DNA from: Caulobacteraceae bacterium
GTDB taxonomy: Bacteria; Pseudomonadota; Alphaproteobacteria; Caulobacterales; Caulobacteraceae
NCBI GenBank assembly: GCA_947475845.1
Contig: CANJMO010000021.1
Span: forward strand, 1 to 36,719
Length of the DNA: 36,719 bases
Reading direction: 5' to 3'
A program made the position numbers and the translations under genes. The notes under the pieces are model-generated. The model searched no databases. It was not told where the DNA came from and worked only from the letters and a program-made list of their open reading frames with translations. Every line of letters starts with the position of its first letter. Position 1 is the first letter of the stretch. This document shows, piece after piece, positions 15,959 to 22,957 of the stretch.

Positions 15959-16434
15959 CGACCGGCGAGGGCAGCCACCGTCTTGTCCAGATCGAACTGG
16001 ACGAAGGGTCGCTCGCCTCGCTGTCGCCCGAGCAGGACGATGAGCGCAAGGTCGCCATCCTTGACCTGTTGAACAGCAACCGTTTCGAGCCGGAAGACGG
16101 TGGCGGGGGCCCCTATCGCCTGAAACTTTCTGTGGTCGATAGCCGCCTGGTGCTGGACATCGCCGGGCCCGATTTTGAGCGTCGGCTGCTGCTGTCGATG
16201 TCGCCCCTGCGCAGCGTGATCAAGGACTACTTCATGCTGTGCGACAGTTACTATTCGGCGATCCGCAGCGCCACCACGCCGGCCCAGGTCGAGGTGCTGG
16301 ATATGGGCCGCCGCGGCGTCCACGACGAGGCGGCAGGGATCCTCCGGTCTCGTCTGCGTGGCAAGGTGGAAGTGGACGCGGAAACCGCTCGGCGTCTGTT
16401 CACCCTGGTCTGCGCCCTGAGATGGCGGGGATAG
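15955..16434 (+). CDS. UPF0262 family protein
   Basis: 159 residues; the start overlaps the hisD stop (ATGA), indicating translational coupling. UPF0262 proteins are alphaproteobacterial and nearly always follow hisD. Recognisable parts are ILDLLNSNRFEPE near 36, PYRLKLSVVDSRLVLDI near 53, LLLSMSPLRSVIKDYFMLCDSYYSAI near 78-103 and VEVLDMGRRGVHDEAAGILRSRL near 112-134. Function is unknown and no catalytic motif stands out. The next gene starts with the base after its stop codon. Confidence 0.9.
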   Translation: MTTGEGSHRLVQIELDEGSLASLSPEQDDERKVAILDLLNSNRFEPEDGGGGPYRLKLSVVDSRLVLDIAGPDFERRLLLSMSPLRSVIKDYFMLCDSYYSAIRSATTPAQVEVLDMGRRGVHDEAAGILRSRLRGKVEVDAETARRLFTLVCALRWRG

Positions 16435-16878
16435 ATGTCGCGCCCGCCTGCATCGGTGCTGTTCGTCTGCAACCTGAACCGGGTGCGTTCGCCGATGGCG
16501 GCGGGGCTCACGCGGAAGCTCTACGGCAACGCCGTCAAGGTGGAGAGTTGCGGCCTGCAGCCGTCCGACGCCATCGACCCGATGGTGGCGGTGGTAATGC
16601 AGGAGGTCGGCGTCGACTTGTTCGACTATCAGCCGAAAAGTTTCGCTGAGATGCCGGTTGGGGTGTTCGAGGTCGTCGTGGCCCTGAGCGATGAAACCTG
16701 GGTGCCGGTGCAGGCCGAGGCAGCCCGTGGCGGTACGGAAGCCGATCGCTGGACCACCGAAGATCCGACCTTGGGGGAGGGGCCCCGCGAAATGCGGCTG
16801 GAAGCCTACCGCATGGTCCGCCGCAGTCTGGAGCAGCGTATCCTCGACAGGTTCGGTCCGCCTCTGGAATGGGAATAG
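16435..16878 (+). CDS. Low-molecular-weight protein-tyrosine-phosphatase-like protein
   Basis: 147 residues with the signature C-x5-R near the N-terminus (C12-NLNRV-R18-SPM), the phosphate-binding loop of LMW phosphatases and arsenate reductases. The usual glycine in the loop (CxGNxCRS) is replaced: here it is CNLNRVRS, as in the operon-linked alphaproteobacterial subgroup. An Asp-Pro pair in WTTEDPTLGEG (about 107) fits the general-acid loop. Substrate unknown. It starts directly after the UPF0262 stop. In Rhizobiales infA commonly lies between this gene and maf; here only 6 bases separate them. Confidence 0.82.
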   Translation: MSRPPASVLFVCNLNRVRSPMAAGLTRKLYGNAVKVESCGLQPSDAIDPMVAVVMQEVGVDLFDYQPKSFAEMPVGVFEVVVALSDETWVPVQAEAARGGTEADRWTTEDPTLGEGPREMRLEAYRMVRRSLEQRILDRFGPPLEWE

Positions 16879-16884
16879 CCACTC

Positions 16885-17484
16885 TTGTCTCGTGACAACG
16901 CCGCTGCGCGTCCCTTGCTGGTGCTGGCCAGCGCCAGCCCACGGCGGCTGGACCTGCTGCGCCAGGTCGGCATCGAGCCGGATCGTGTCTTGGCCGCCGA
17001 TATCGACGAAACCCCCAGATTGCGCGAGACGCCGCGCTTGCTGGCTTTGCGGCTGGCGCGGGAAAAGGCGATTGCGGTAGCCGCCGGCTCGCCCGGAACC
17101 TTCGTGATCGGCGCCGACACCATCGTCACTCTTGGCCGCCGCATTTTCGGCAAGCCCAAAGACGAAGCTGACGCGCGGCGGACACTGACTCTGCTATCGG
17201 GCCGCGCGCATCGTGTGTTGACGGCGGTGGCGATCCAGGCGCCGGACGGCCGGGTGTCGATGAGGCTGTCGGAAACACGACTGCACTGGAAAAGGCTGAC
17301 GCCGCTTGAGTTGTCGGCGTTCATCGAGAGTGGAGAATGGCGGGACGTGGCCGGAGCCTATCGCATCCAGGGGAAAGCGGCAGCCTTCACCATAGAGATG
17401 CAGGGCTCCTATTCCGGCGTGGTCGGCCTGCCGCTGTATGAGACGCTGGCCCTGCTGCAGGGGCTGGGCTACCCGGTCAGCTGA
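16885..17484 (+). CDS. Maf family nucleoside triphosphate pyrophosphatase
   Basis: 199 residues. Maf proteins hydrolyse non-canonical or excess nucleoside triphosphates (dTTP/UTP or 7-methyl-GTP, depending on subgroup) to monophosphates and pyrophosphate, and slow cell division when overproduced. The motifs are SASPRR (16-21), the metal/base D78 in GADTIV, GKPKDEADARRTLTLLSG, and the substrate loop WRDVAGAYRIQGKAA near 152-166. The AYRIQG form fits the dTTP/UTP (YhdE-like) subgroup better than YceF, an inference. The start is a TTG at 16885 without a strong ribosome site, probably re-initiated from the phosphatase gene. Confidence 0.9.
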   Translation: MSRDNAAARPLLVLASASPRRLDLLRQVGIEPDRVLAADIDETPRLRETPRLLALRLAREKAIAVAAGSPGTFVIGADTIVTLGRRIFGKPKDEADARRTLTLLSGRAHRVLTAVAIQAPDGRVSMRLSETRLHWKRLTPLELSAFIESGEWRDVAGAYRIQGKAAAFTIEMQGSYSGVVGLPLYETLALLQGLGYPVS

Positions 17485-18524
17485 TGGCTCAGCGGCGCAT
17501 ATATATAGATGAGAGCGTCGGTGAAACCCGAGGCGTGGTCACCGTGTCGGGGCGACCGGAGCGGCTGCTATTGAGCCGCGTGGGCCATAGCTATCCGCAA
17601 CTTGGCGCCCGTTACGCCGGACGGGTGCTGAAGGTCGAAAAGGGGACCGGCCTCGCCATGATCAACCTCGGTCCGGATGGCCAGGCGGCGCTGCGCCTAA
17701 AGCCGGATAGGCCGCTACCCGTCGAAGGGCAATTGCTCGACGTCGAGATATCGATCGAGCCTCAAGGGGTGAAGACGGCGGTGGTCCGCGTATTGGGAAC
17801 CGCGGCCGGTCAACCCGGCCGCTCAGGCGACCCCATGACCTTGCAGGCACGGCTGGAGGCCTTTGCGCCGGACACCGCCGTGATCCGAGGAGCCGAGGCC
17901 CGCGCCGCCGCCGATCAGGCCGAGGACGAGGCCCTGGCGGTCGAACATCCCTTGTCCGGCGGCGGCTCGCTCGCCATTGAGACAACCCGCGCCCTGACGG
18001 CGGTGGATGTGGACCTGGGCTCGGGCGGCGCGCGCGATGCGAAACGGGCTGCGCGCGAGACGAACCTCAATGCGATCGCCGAGACAGCACGCCTGCTGCG
18101 GCTAAAGGCGCTGGGCGGCCTGGTGGTCATCGATCTGGTCGGGCGCGGCCATGACGGGCAAGCCCTGGCGCATGCGGTCCAAAGCGCGTTCGGGCCGGAA
18201 CAACCCGGTGTGATCATCGGGCCCATCACCAAGTTCGGCACATTGGAACTGGCCCTGCCGCGCCGCTTGAGGCCCGTCCAGGACACGCTGTGGGATGCGC
18301 GAGGCGGACTTTCCCTGGACACTCTGGCCCTGCGCCTGGTCCGCATGATCGAGCGCGAGGGCAGGGCGGATGGCGGCGGACGCATCACCGCGCGTTGCTC
18401 GCTCGAGGTGGCGGCCGCCTTTCAGGCTCATTCAGCGGCGTTGGCGGGGACCTTGGGCGCCCGGTTTGAAGTTATGGGAGAGCCCGGCCTGGCCAGGGAG
18501 ATGATGCAGGTGAGTGTCCGATGA
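17484..18524 (+). CDS. Ribonuclease E/G family protein, short form
   Basis: 346 residues, shorter than E. coli RNase G (489). It has the S1-like segment (YAGRVLKVEKGTGLAMINLG, about 43-62) and the DNase-I-like core with GGLVVIDLVG and ITKFGTLEL. The zinc-link cysteines and the C-terminal small domain of RNase E/G are missing. Against E. coli RNase E the first metal aspartate (D303) is kept in VVIDLV, but the position of D346 appears to be Glu (FGPEQPG) by counting back from KFG. So activity may be altered. The start overlaps the maf stop and the end overlaps yacG by 4 bases, so it is tightly co-translated. A role in RNA processing is inference from the family. Confidence 0.85.
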   Translation: MAQRRIYIDESVGETRGVVTVSGRPERLLLSRVGHSYPQLGARYAGRVLKVEKGTGLAMINLGPDGQAALRLKPDRPLPVEGQLLDVEISIEPQGVKTAVVRVLGTAAGQPGRSGDPMTLQARLEAFAPDTAVIRGAEARAAADQAEDEALAVEHPLSGGGSLAIETTRALTAVDVDLGSGGARDAKRAARETNLNAIAETARLLRLKALGGLVVIDLVGRGHDGQALAHAVQSAFGPEQPGVIIGPITKFGTLELALPRRLRPVQDTLWDARGGLSLDTLALRLVRMIEREGRADGGGRITARCSLEVAAAFQAHSAALAGTLGARFEVMGEPGLAREMMQVSVR

Positions 18525-18718
18525 GCAGCCCTTCCGAACTCGCAGGCCGGTGCGCCGTCTGCGGCAAGTCGCGTGAAACCCAGGCCTATCGGCCTTTCTG
18601 TTCCAAACGCTGCGCGGACGTTGATCTGCAACGGTGGCTTTCCAACGGCTATGTCGTTCCTGGCGAGCCTGCCGCGGAGGGCGCGGCAGGGATCTTCGAC
18701 GAGGATCAGGATGCCTGA
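18521..18718 (+). CDS. yacG: DNA gyrase inhibitor YacG-like zinc protein
   Basis: 65 residues with a single zinc finger, C-x2-C (CAVC) and C-x3-C (FCSKRC), followed by the family hallmark ADVDLQRWLSNGYVVPG. In E. coli YacG binds GyrB and inhibits gyrase. It overlaps the RNase E/G-like gene by 4 bases and closes the murA-hisD operon. A tRNA-Phe gene follows after 85 bases, the common order in Alphaproteobacteria. Confidence 0.92.
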   Translation: MSSPSELAGRCAVCGKSRETQAYRPFCSKRCADVDLQRWLSNGYVVPGEPAAEGAAGIFDEDQDA

Positions 18719-18803
18719 CGAGAGCGTCTGGACAGGCCAGTCACCCTTTCGTATAGACGGCCCTCCGCGACGGGCGCCCAGCCCGCGGCGGCCGGTTTTC
18801 CGG

Positions 18804-18879
18804 GCCTGGGTAGCTCAGTTGGTAGAGCAGCGGATTGAAAATCCGCGTGTCGGTGGTTCGAATCCGCCCCCAGGCACCA
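18804..18879 (+). tRNA. tRNA-Phe (GAA)
   Basis: A perfect cloverleaf with encoded CCA: acceptor GCCTGGG/CCCAGGC, D-arm GCTC...GAGC, anticodon stem GCGGA/TCCGC with loop TTGAAAA (anticodon GAA, phenylalanine), T-arm GGTGG-TTCGAAT-CCGCC. Confidence 0.98.
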
Positions 18880-19512
18880 TTCCGCCGTTCTGCCCTGGAT
18901 CGAACGGCACCAGCCCTCCCTTATTCAGAGCCCCCCGTTCGCCCTCCGGGGAAGGTCTATCCTCCCGCTCAGACCCCGTCTAATCCACGCGCCAGGGTAA
19001 CCGTGCTCACGGATACCGCACACGGCGCCTGTTGACTGATCAAGTGTCTGCGCAATTCTGTTGAAAGTTTATCCGGCCGCGCCGGCAAACGGGTTGCAGC
19101 CTTGTCGGACGGCCTATGGCATAGATGTGCGTCACCTGGCCGCTAAGGCCGGTTATCGCGCGCTAAAATCAGAAATGCTGCGCCGCCGCATAGAAAAGCG
19201 GCGTTCTAATGAGATTATTTCTCTGTCCGCGCGATTTTCTTGTGCGATGCACAATTAAGCGCGGCGCTTGATTGGCCCATGAATGCATAATTGCTTTCGA
19301 CGCCCCTTGACGTTGCGGTACGGGGTTGTCAAAGGACGGTTGCCGTAAGTTTTGTTGACGGTAAGACTTTTCCCTCGGAAGAGGGCGATGTCGCGGAATG
19401 AGGTCCGGGGGTTTCCCCACCGAACTCCGGATGAGATGAGTTAGTGGGGTGGAACCGCTCTAGCGCGCCGACCCTTCACACAGGTGCTAGACCAACCAGG
19501 AACTGGCGAAAG
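18880..19512. other. Long intergenic leader region upstream of exbB
   Basis: 633 bases without a convincing gene; short frames here lack ribosome sites and codon bias. The middle (about 19150-19280) is locally A+T-richer. It holds an imperfect palindrome at 19253-19273 (AATTAAGCGC-G-GCGCTTGATT), a possible regulator site. Two TTGACG boxes lie near 19309 and 19353 as -35 candidates. Downstream, between about 19370 and 19445, are a stable hairpin CCCTC-GGAA-GAGGG and a G/C-rich inverted segment (CCGGGGG...CCCC). These would lie in a structured 5' leader of exbB. I cannot match it to a known riboswitch. Confidence 0.4.
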
Positions 19513-20412
19513 ATGCTCGATATTAAACGAACCAATTCAATTGCGGCTCTTATCGGCGCGATGGCGCTGATGACGGGTGCTCCGGCTCTCGCGCAAACTC
19601 CGGCTCCGGCTCCTGCCGCCGCTTCCGACGCCGCTCCGGCTTCCGACGCTGCCGCCGCTCCGGCCTCTTCCGCAGGCATCGCCAATGGCGGCGCTGAAGC
19701 AGCTCCCACGGAAATTAAGAACGCGGGCAAGCTGACCCCGATCCAGATGTTCCTCGACGCCGAACCGGTCGTTAAGGTCGTCATGATCGGTCTGCTGATC
19801 TGCTCGGTCTTCTCCTGGACCCTGCTGGTTACCAAGCTCCTCGAGTTCCGCTCGCTCAACAAGTCCTCGGACAGCTTCCTTGAAGCCTTCCGCGGCGCTC
19901 GTTCGATCAGCGACATGGCTCGCATCGCTACCTCCGAAGAGTTCGAAGGCAACCCGATGGCCGACATGGCCGCCGCGGCTGCTCAAGAAGTCGAGATGTC
20001 CCGCCAAGCGGGCCTGCAAGTCGGCGGTGAACACCGTGACTCGACGATCGGTCGCGCCGCTTCTGCGGTGTCGGCGGTTCAAGCCGGCCTGGCCAAGCGC
20101 CTGTCCTCCGGCATGACCTTCCTGGCCTCCGTCGGTTCGTCCGGTCCGTTCATCGGTCTGTTCGGCACGGTTTACGGGATCATGAACTCGTTCATCGGTA
20201 TCGCGAACACCAACACGACCAACCTCGCCGTCGTGGCGCCCGGCATCGCCGAAGCGCTTCTGGCGACTGGTCTGGGCCTGTTCGCCGCCATTCCGGCGGT
20301 TATCTTCTACAACTACTTCCAGACGCGCATCTCCGCTTACGGCACGCGTTCGGAAGGGTTTGTCGCCGAGCTGATGAACGCGATCTCGCGTCAGCTCGAC
20401 AAGGGAGCGTAA
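19513..20412 (+). CDS. exbB: TonB-system proton channel protein ExbB
   Basis: 299 residues from the ATG at 19513. An N-terminal signal-like segment (ALIGAMALMTGAPALAQ) and an Ala/Pro-rich linker precede the MotA/TolQ/ExbB domain. Three membrane helices lie at about 86-110, 200-224 and 246-270 (motifs GPFIGLFGTVYGIM and ATGLGLFAAIPAVIFYN). With ExbD it forms the inner-membrane proton channel that energises TonB for outer-membrane uptake. The extended N-terminus is the long ExbB form. TolQ is the main alternative, but exbD and tonB follow directly. First gene of the operon; exbD starts 6 bases after. Confidence 0.93.
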   Translation: MLDIKRTNSIAALIGAMALMTGAPALAQTPAPAPAAASDAAPASDAAAAPASSAGIANGGAEAAPTEIKNAGKLTPIQMFLDAEPVVKVVMIGLLICSVFSWTLLVTKLLEFRSLNKSSDSFLEAFRGARSISDMARIATSEEFEGNPMADMAAAAAQEVEMSRQAGLQVGGEHRDSTIGRAASAVSAVQAGLAKRLSSGMTFLASVGSSGPFIGLFGTVYGIMNSFIGIANTNTTNLAVVAPGIAEALLATGLGLFAAIPAVIFYNYFQTRISAYGTRSEGFVAELMNAISRQLDKGA

Positions 20413-20418
20413 CCTCCA

Positions 20419-20868
20419 ATGGCCGCCAAACTTGCAGGTGGCGGGGGCTCGTCGAGATTCTCGATCGAGCAGAACAGTGAGATCAACGTCACGCCTTTCG
20501 TGGACGTGATGTTGGTCCTACTGATCATCTTCATGGTGGCGGCTCCGCTGGCCACCGTGTCGATCCACGTCGATCTTCCGCCGGCGGTGGCTCAAGCATC
20601 GCCTAATCCGCCGAAGCCGGTGTATATTTCGATCCAGACCAACGGGAGCACCTTCATCGGCGACTCTCCGACTGATCTGGCCTCGATTGGCGACGACCTG
20701 CGTAAGCTCGTCGGCAAGCGGGACCCGACCAAGGAACGGATTTTCATCCGGGGTGACGGGAACGCCATGTACAAGGACTTCATGGGCGTCATGAACGCGC
20801 TGCAGGACAACGGCTTCTACAGCGTTGCCTTGATCGGCACGGATGATAGCCGTCCGGGAACCTCGTAA
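20419..20868 (+). CDS. exbD: ExbD biopolymer transport protein
   Basis: 149 residues. A short cytoplasmic N-terminus, one membrane helix at about 28-48 (VDVMLVLLIIFMVAAPLATVSI) and a periplasmic domain. D29 in TPFVDVML corresponds to the essential proton-binding aspartate of ExbD/TolR. It works with ExbB to drive TonB. It lies between exbB and tonB with 6 bases before it and one base after its stop, so it is co-expressed with both. Confidence 0.93.
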   Translation: MAAKLAGGGGSSRFSIEQNSEINVTPFVDVMLVLLIIFMVAAPLATVSIHVDLPPAVAQASPNPPKPVYISIQTNGSTFIGDSPTDLASIGDDLRKLVGKRDPTKERIFIRGDGNAMYKDFMGVMNALQDNGFYSVALIGTDDSRPGTS

Positions 20869-20869
20869 C

Positions 20870-21571
20870 ATGTCAGAAGCACCCGCTCCTCACCGCTACG
20901 ATCCCCTCGTCGATGCGCCGCCTAAGCGCAAGGGCAAGGGTGGCGCCAGCACCGCGATCATCGTCTCCATGGTCGTCCACAGCCTTGTCGGCGTGTACAT
21001 CTGGAAGTCGAAGTTCGAGCCTAAGTACAAGGAGTATTCGGACGAAGCTGTGAAGGTGGACATCGTTAAGCCGCCTCCGCCGCCGCCTCCGCCGCCTCCG
21101 CCTCCGCCGAACACGCCTCCGCCGCCGCCGCCGCCTGTGCAGCCGCGTCCGCCGGTCGCGCCGCCGCCGGATATTTCGCCTCCGCCTCCGCTGCCGATCC
21201 CGCCGGTCGAAAAGCCCATCCAGGCTCCTCCGCCGCCGGCTCCGCCGCCTCCGCCTGCCCCGCCGCACGTTGCGGTGATCAGCAATCCCGACTGGCTGCG
21301 TAAGCCGAGTGGGGACGACATGGCCCGTTACTATCCGGTGCGCGCAATGGATCTGGGCAAGGAAGGCCGCGCCATGATCAAGTGCGCGGTCAAGGCGAAC
21401 GGTACGGTCGACAGCTGCACGGTTCTTTCCGAAGATCCGGCCAGCCTGGGCTTCGGCGACGCTGCTCTGCGGATGTCGAAGCTGTTCAAGATGAAGCCGA
21501 AGACCACCGACGGTCAGTCCGTCGATGGCGCCGAGGTCTCCATCCCGATCGCCTTCAAGCTCGCTGGCTGA
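20870..21571 (+). CDS. tonB: Energy transducer TonB
   Basis: 233 residues from the ATG at 20870; an earlier frame start would overlap exbD. A membrane anchor lies at about 27-46 (STAIIVSMVVHSLVGVYIW) with the histidine of the SxxxH motif in it. A proline-rich spacer follows (about 68-133, runs of up to 13 Pro) to span the periplasm. The C-terminal TonB domain (about 137-233, YPVRAMDLGKEGRAMIKCAVKANG) binds the TonB box of outer-membrane receptors. The two cysteines in IKCAV and DSCTV may form a disulphide. Third gene of the operon, followed by a strong terminator. Confidence 0.95.
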   Translation: MSEAPAPHRYDPLVDAPPKRKGKGGASTAIIVSMVVHSLVGVYIWKSKFEPKYKEYSDEAVKVDIVKPPPPPPPPPPPPPNTPPPPPPPVQPRPPVAPPPDISPPPPLPIPPVEKPIQAPPPPAPPPPPAPPHVAVISNPDWLRKPSGDDMARYYPVRAMDLGKEGRAMIKCAVKANGTVDSCTVLSEDPASLGFGDAALRMSKLFKMKPKTTDGQSVDGAEVSIPIAFKLAG

Positions 21572-21598
21572 CGATCGACCGAACCGCGACCAAAGATC

Positions 21599-21632
21599 GG
21601 CCCCGGGGGGAAACCTCCGGGGCTTTTCTTTT
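21599..21632 (+). terminator. Rho-independent terminator after tonB
   Basis: Stem GCCCCGG/CCGGGGC with a G/A-rich loop, then TTTTCTTTT. It closes the exbB-exbD-tonB operon 28 bases after the tonB stop. Confidence 0.85.
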
Positions 21633-21717
21633 ATGTGTTGAGCAGAATTTAGAGCGCGGGGGCAGCGAAAGCGGCTTCCACTTTCAGTTGGCCCGCTCTA
21701 GAACCCTCTTCCGAAAT

Positions 21718-21794
21718 GCCGCCTTAGCTCAGTTGGTTAGAGCGCTAGATTGTGGATCTAGAGGTCCTCGGTTCGAGCCCGAGAGGTGGTACCA
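21718..21794 (+). tRNA. tRNA-His (GTG), alphaproteobacterial type without G-1
   Basis: Cloverleaf with encoded CCA: acceptor GCCGCCT/AGGTGGT, D-arm GCTC...GAGC, anticodon stem CTAGA/TCTAG with loop TTGTGGA (GTG, histidine), T-arm CTCGG-TTCGAGC-CCGAG. The discriminator base is A73 and the first pair is G1-U72. The base before G1 is T, so no G-1 is encoded opposite C73 as in most bacteria. This is the known divergent identity set of Caulobacter-type tRNA-His. Confidence 0.97.
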
Positions 21795-21975
21795 TTCGGA
21801 AGACGCCGCGCTGCCGGCGCGTCATTGGCGCGGTCTTGCGCTACCTTCAGACGCGGCTGGATAATCTTCGGACGCTTCGGCGTTCAATGACGCTTTACTT
21901 CCGCGCGCAACCGCGCCAAACGTTTTCCAAATAGCACTGTAACCCGCCTGGCGGGTGCGAACGGGAGAGTACCGA

Positions 21976-22416
21976 ATGGCAGCTAAGCTGGCTGGTGGCG
22001 GCAAGGGCCGATACGAACTGGGTCAGAACGCCGACATCAACGTGACGCCCTTCGTCGACGTGATGCTCGTGCTGCTGATCGTCTTCATGGTGTCCGCGCC
22101 GATGGCGACTGTGGCCATCAAGATCGACTTGCCCCCCGCGGTAGCCCCCAAGGAGCCCACCGACAAGAAGCCCACCTTCCTGTCCGTGCGCCGCGGCGGC
22201 GAGGTGTATGTGATCGCCCAAGAAGCCACCACCAAGGTCGGCCTGCCTGGTCTGGCGGCCTTGCTGAACACGACCCTGGGCGCCAACGCCACGCAGCAGA
22301 GCGTGCTGGTCCGTGCGGACCGCGATGTGCGCTACAGCGAATTCATGGCTGTGGTGAACCAGCTTCAGAAGGACGGCTTCTACAAGGTCGGCCTGATCAG
22401 CGAAAACCTCGGCTAA
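21976..22416 (+). CDS. Second ExbD/TolR-family protein
   Basis: 146 residues from the ATG at 21976 (GGGAG ribosome site). Very similar to the first ExbD over the N-terminal 45 residues (MAAKLAGGG, INVTPFVDVMLVLLI), with the essential aspartate D28 and one membrane helix; the periplasmic half is divergent. It is separated from tonB by a terminator and tRNA-His, so it has its own promoter. A second exbD next to a TonB system is common in Caulobacter and Xanthomonas types, where it can be needed for particular substrates. It ends with its own terminator. Confidence 0.9.
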   Translation: MAAKLAGGGKGRYELGQNADINVTPFVDVMLVLLIVFMVSAPMATVAIKIDLPPAVAPKEPTDKKPTFLSVRRGGEVYVIAQEATTKVGLPGLAALLNTTLGANATQQSVLVRADRDVRYSEFMAVVNQLQKDGFYKVGLISENLG

Positions 22417-22444
22417 GGCTTCTCGGCATAGCCGAAACGGAACA

Positions 22445-22475
22445 GGGCGGTCCTTCGGGGCCGCCCTTTTTCTTT
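22445..22475 (+). terminator. Rho-independent terminator after the second exbD
   Basis: Stem GGGCGG/CCGCCC with a CTTCGG-type loop, then TTTTTCTTT. It lies 29 bases after the stop codon. Confidence 0.85.
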
Positions 22476-22579
22476 GCTCGGTCGGTGGCGCAGTCCTGTA
22501 GCGCAGGGAGGCAAATGCCCCCGTTTCGCGCAGGACACGTTTTCTTGACGGCGATGTTGCAGTGCGAAGTATTTTGCTC

Positions 22580-22604
22580 GGAACCCGGTCCGGCCCAGAG
22601 GGTT
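22580..22604 (+). promoter_or_regulatory. Sigma-T (EcfG-type) promoter
   Basis: GGAAC at 22580-22584, a 16-base spacer, then GGTT at 22601-22604; consensus GGAAC-N16/17-CGTT. The predicted start near 22612 lies about 25 bases before the ATG of the next gene. A TTGACG box at 22545 could belong to a second, housekeeping promoter. Confidence 0.55.
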
Positions 22605-22637
22605 GGCCTTGCGTCACAGTCAGTAGATGGACCCTTC

Positions 22638-22916
22638 ATGGGCGACGTCATCGTCAAGTTACCTGTCCACCAGGGCGAAGAGGCCGAACTGTTCGGCAGT
22701 TTCCTCAGCAGTTTCATGCAGCGCTGCAGCCCGAGGGCCGATCTGTGCGCCGCCGACAGCGACGCGCCCTATCTGATGATCCGTTCCGATCCTCAACCCG
22801 GTGTCGATCTGAAGGTGCTTATTTTCCAGGAAGCCCGGGCTGCCCGCGAATTCGCGCGAGGCTGGGCTGAGGCCCTGACCGATCTGGCCGGTAAGGTCAC
22901 CTATCTGATCACCTAG
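22638..22916 (+). CDS. Small hypothetical protein, putative general-stress regulon member
   Basis: 92 residues from the ATG at 22638; a longer frame from 22485 runs over the promoter. The fold looks alpha/beta, with LPVHQGEEAELFGSFLSSFMQRC, YLMIRSDPQPGVDLKVLIFQEARAAREFARGWAEAL and KVTYLIT. No signal peptide, membrane helix or known catalytic motif is visible and I do not recognise the family. Its interest lies in the GGAAC-N16-GGTT element just upstream, which suggests control by the general stress sigma factor. The downstream gene starts 41 bases later on the same strand and may be read through. Confidence 0.65.
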   Translation: MGDVIVKLPVHQGEEAELFGSFLSSFMQRCSPRADLCAADSDAPYLMIRSDPQPGVDLKVLIFQEARAAREFARGWAEALTDLAGKVTYLIT

Positions 22917-22957
22917 GCATGCTCGACAGCGGCTGCTGCGGCGGTTAACCCAAGCCC

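Noticed and set aside
20960-21270. Tandem repeat in tonB
   Set aside because: The CCG-rich repetition is the proline-rich periplasmic spacer normal for TonB.
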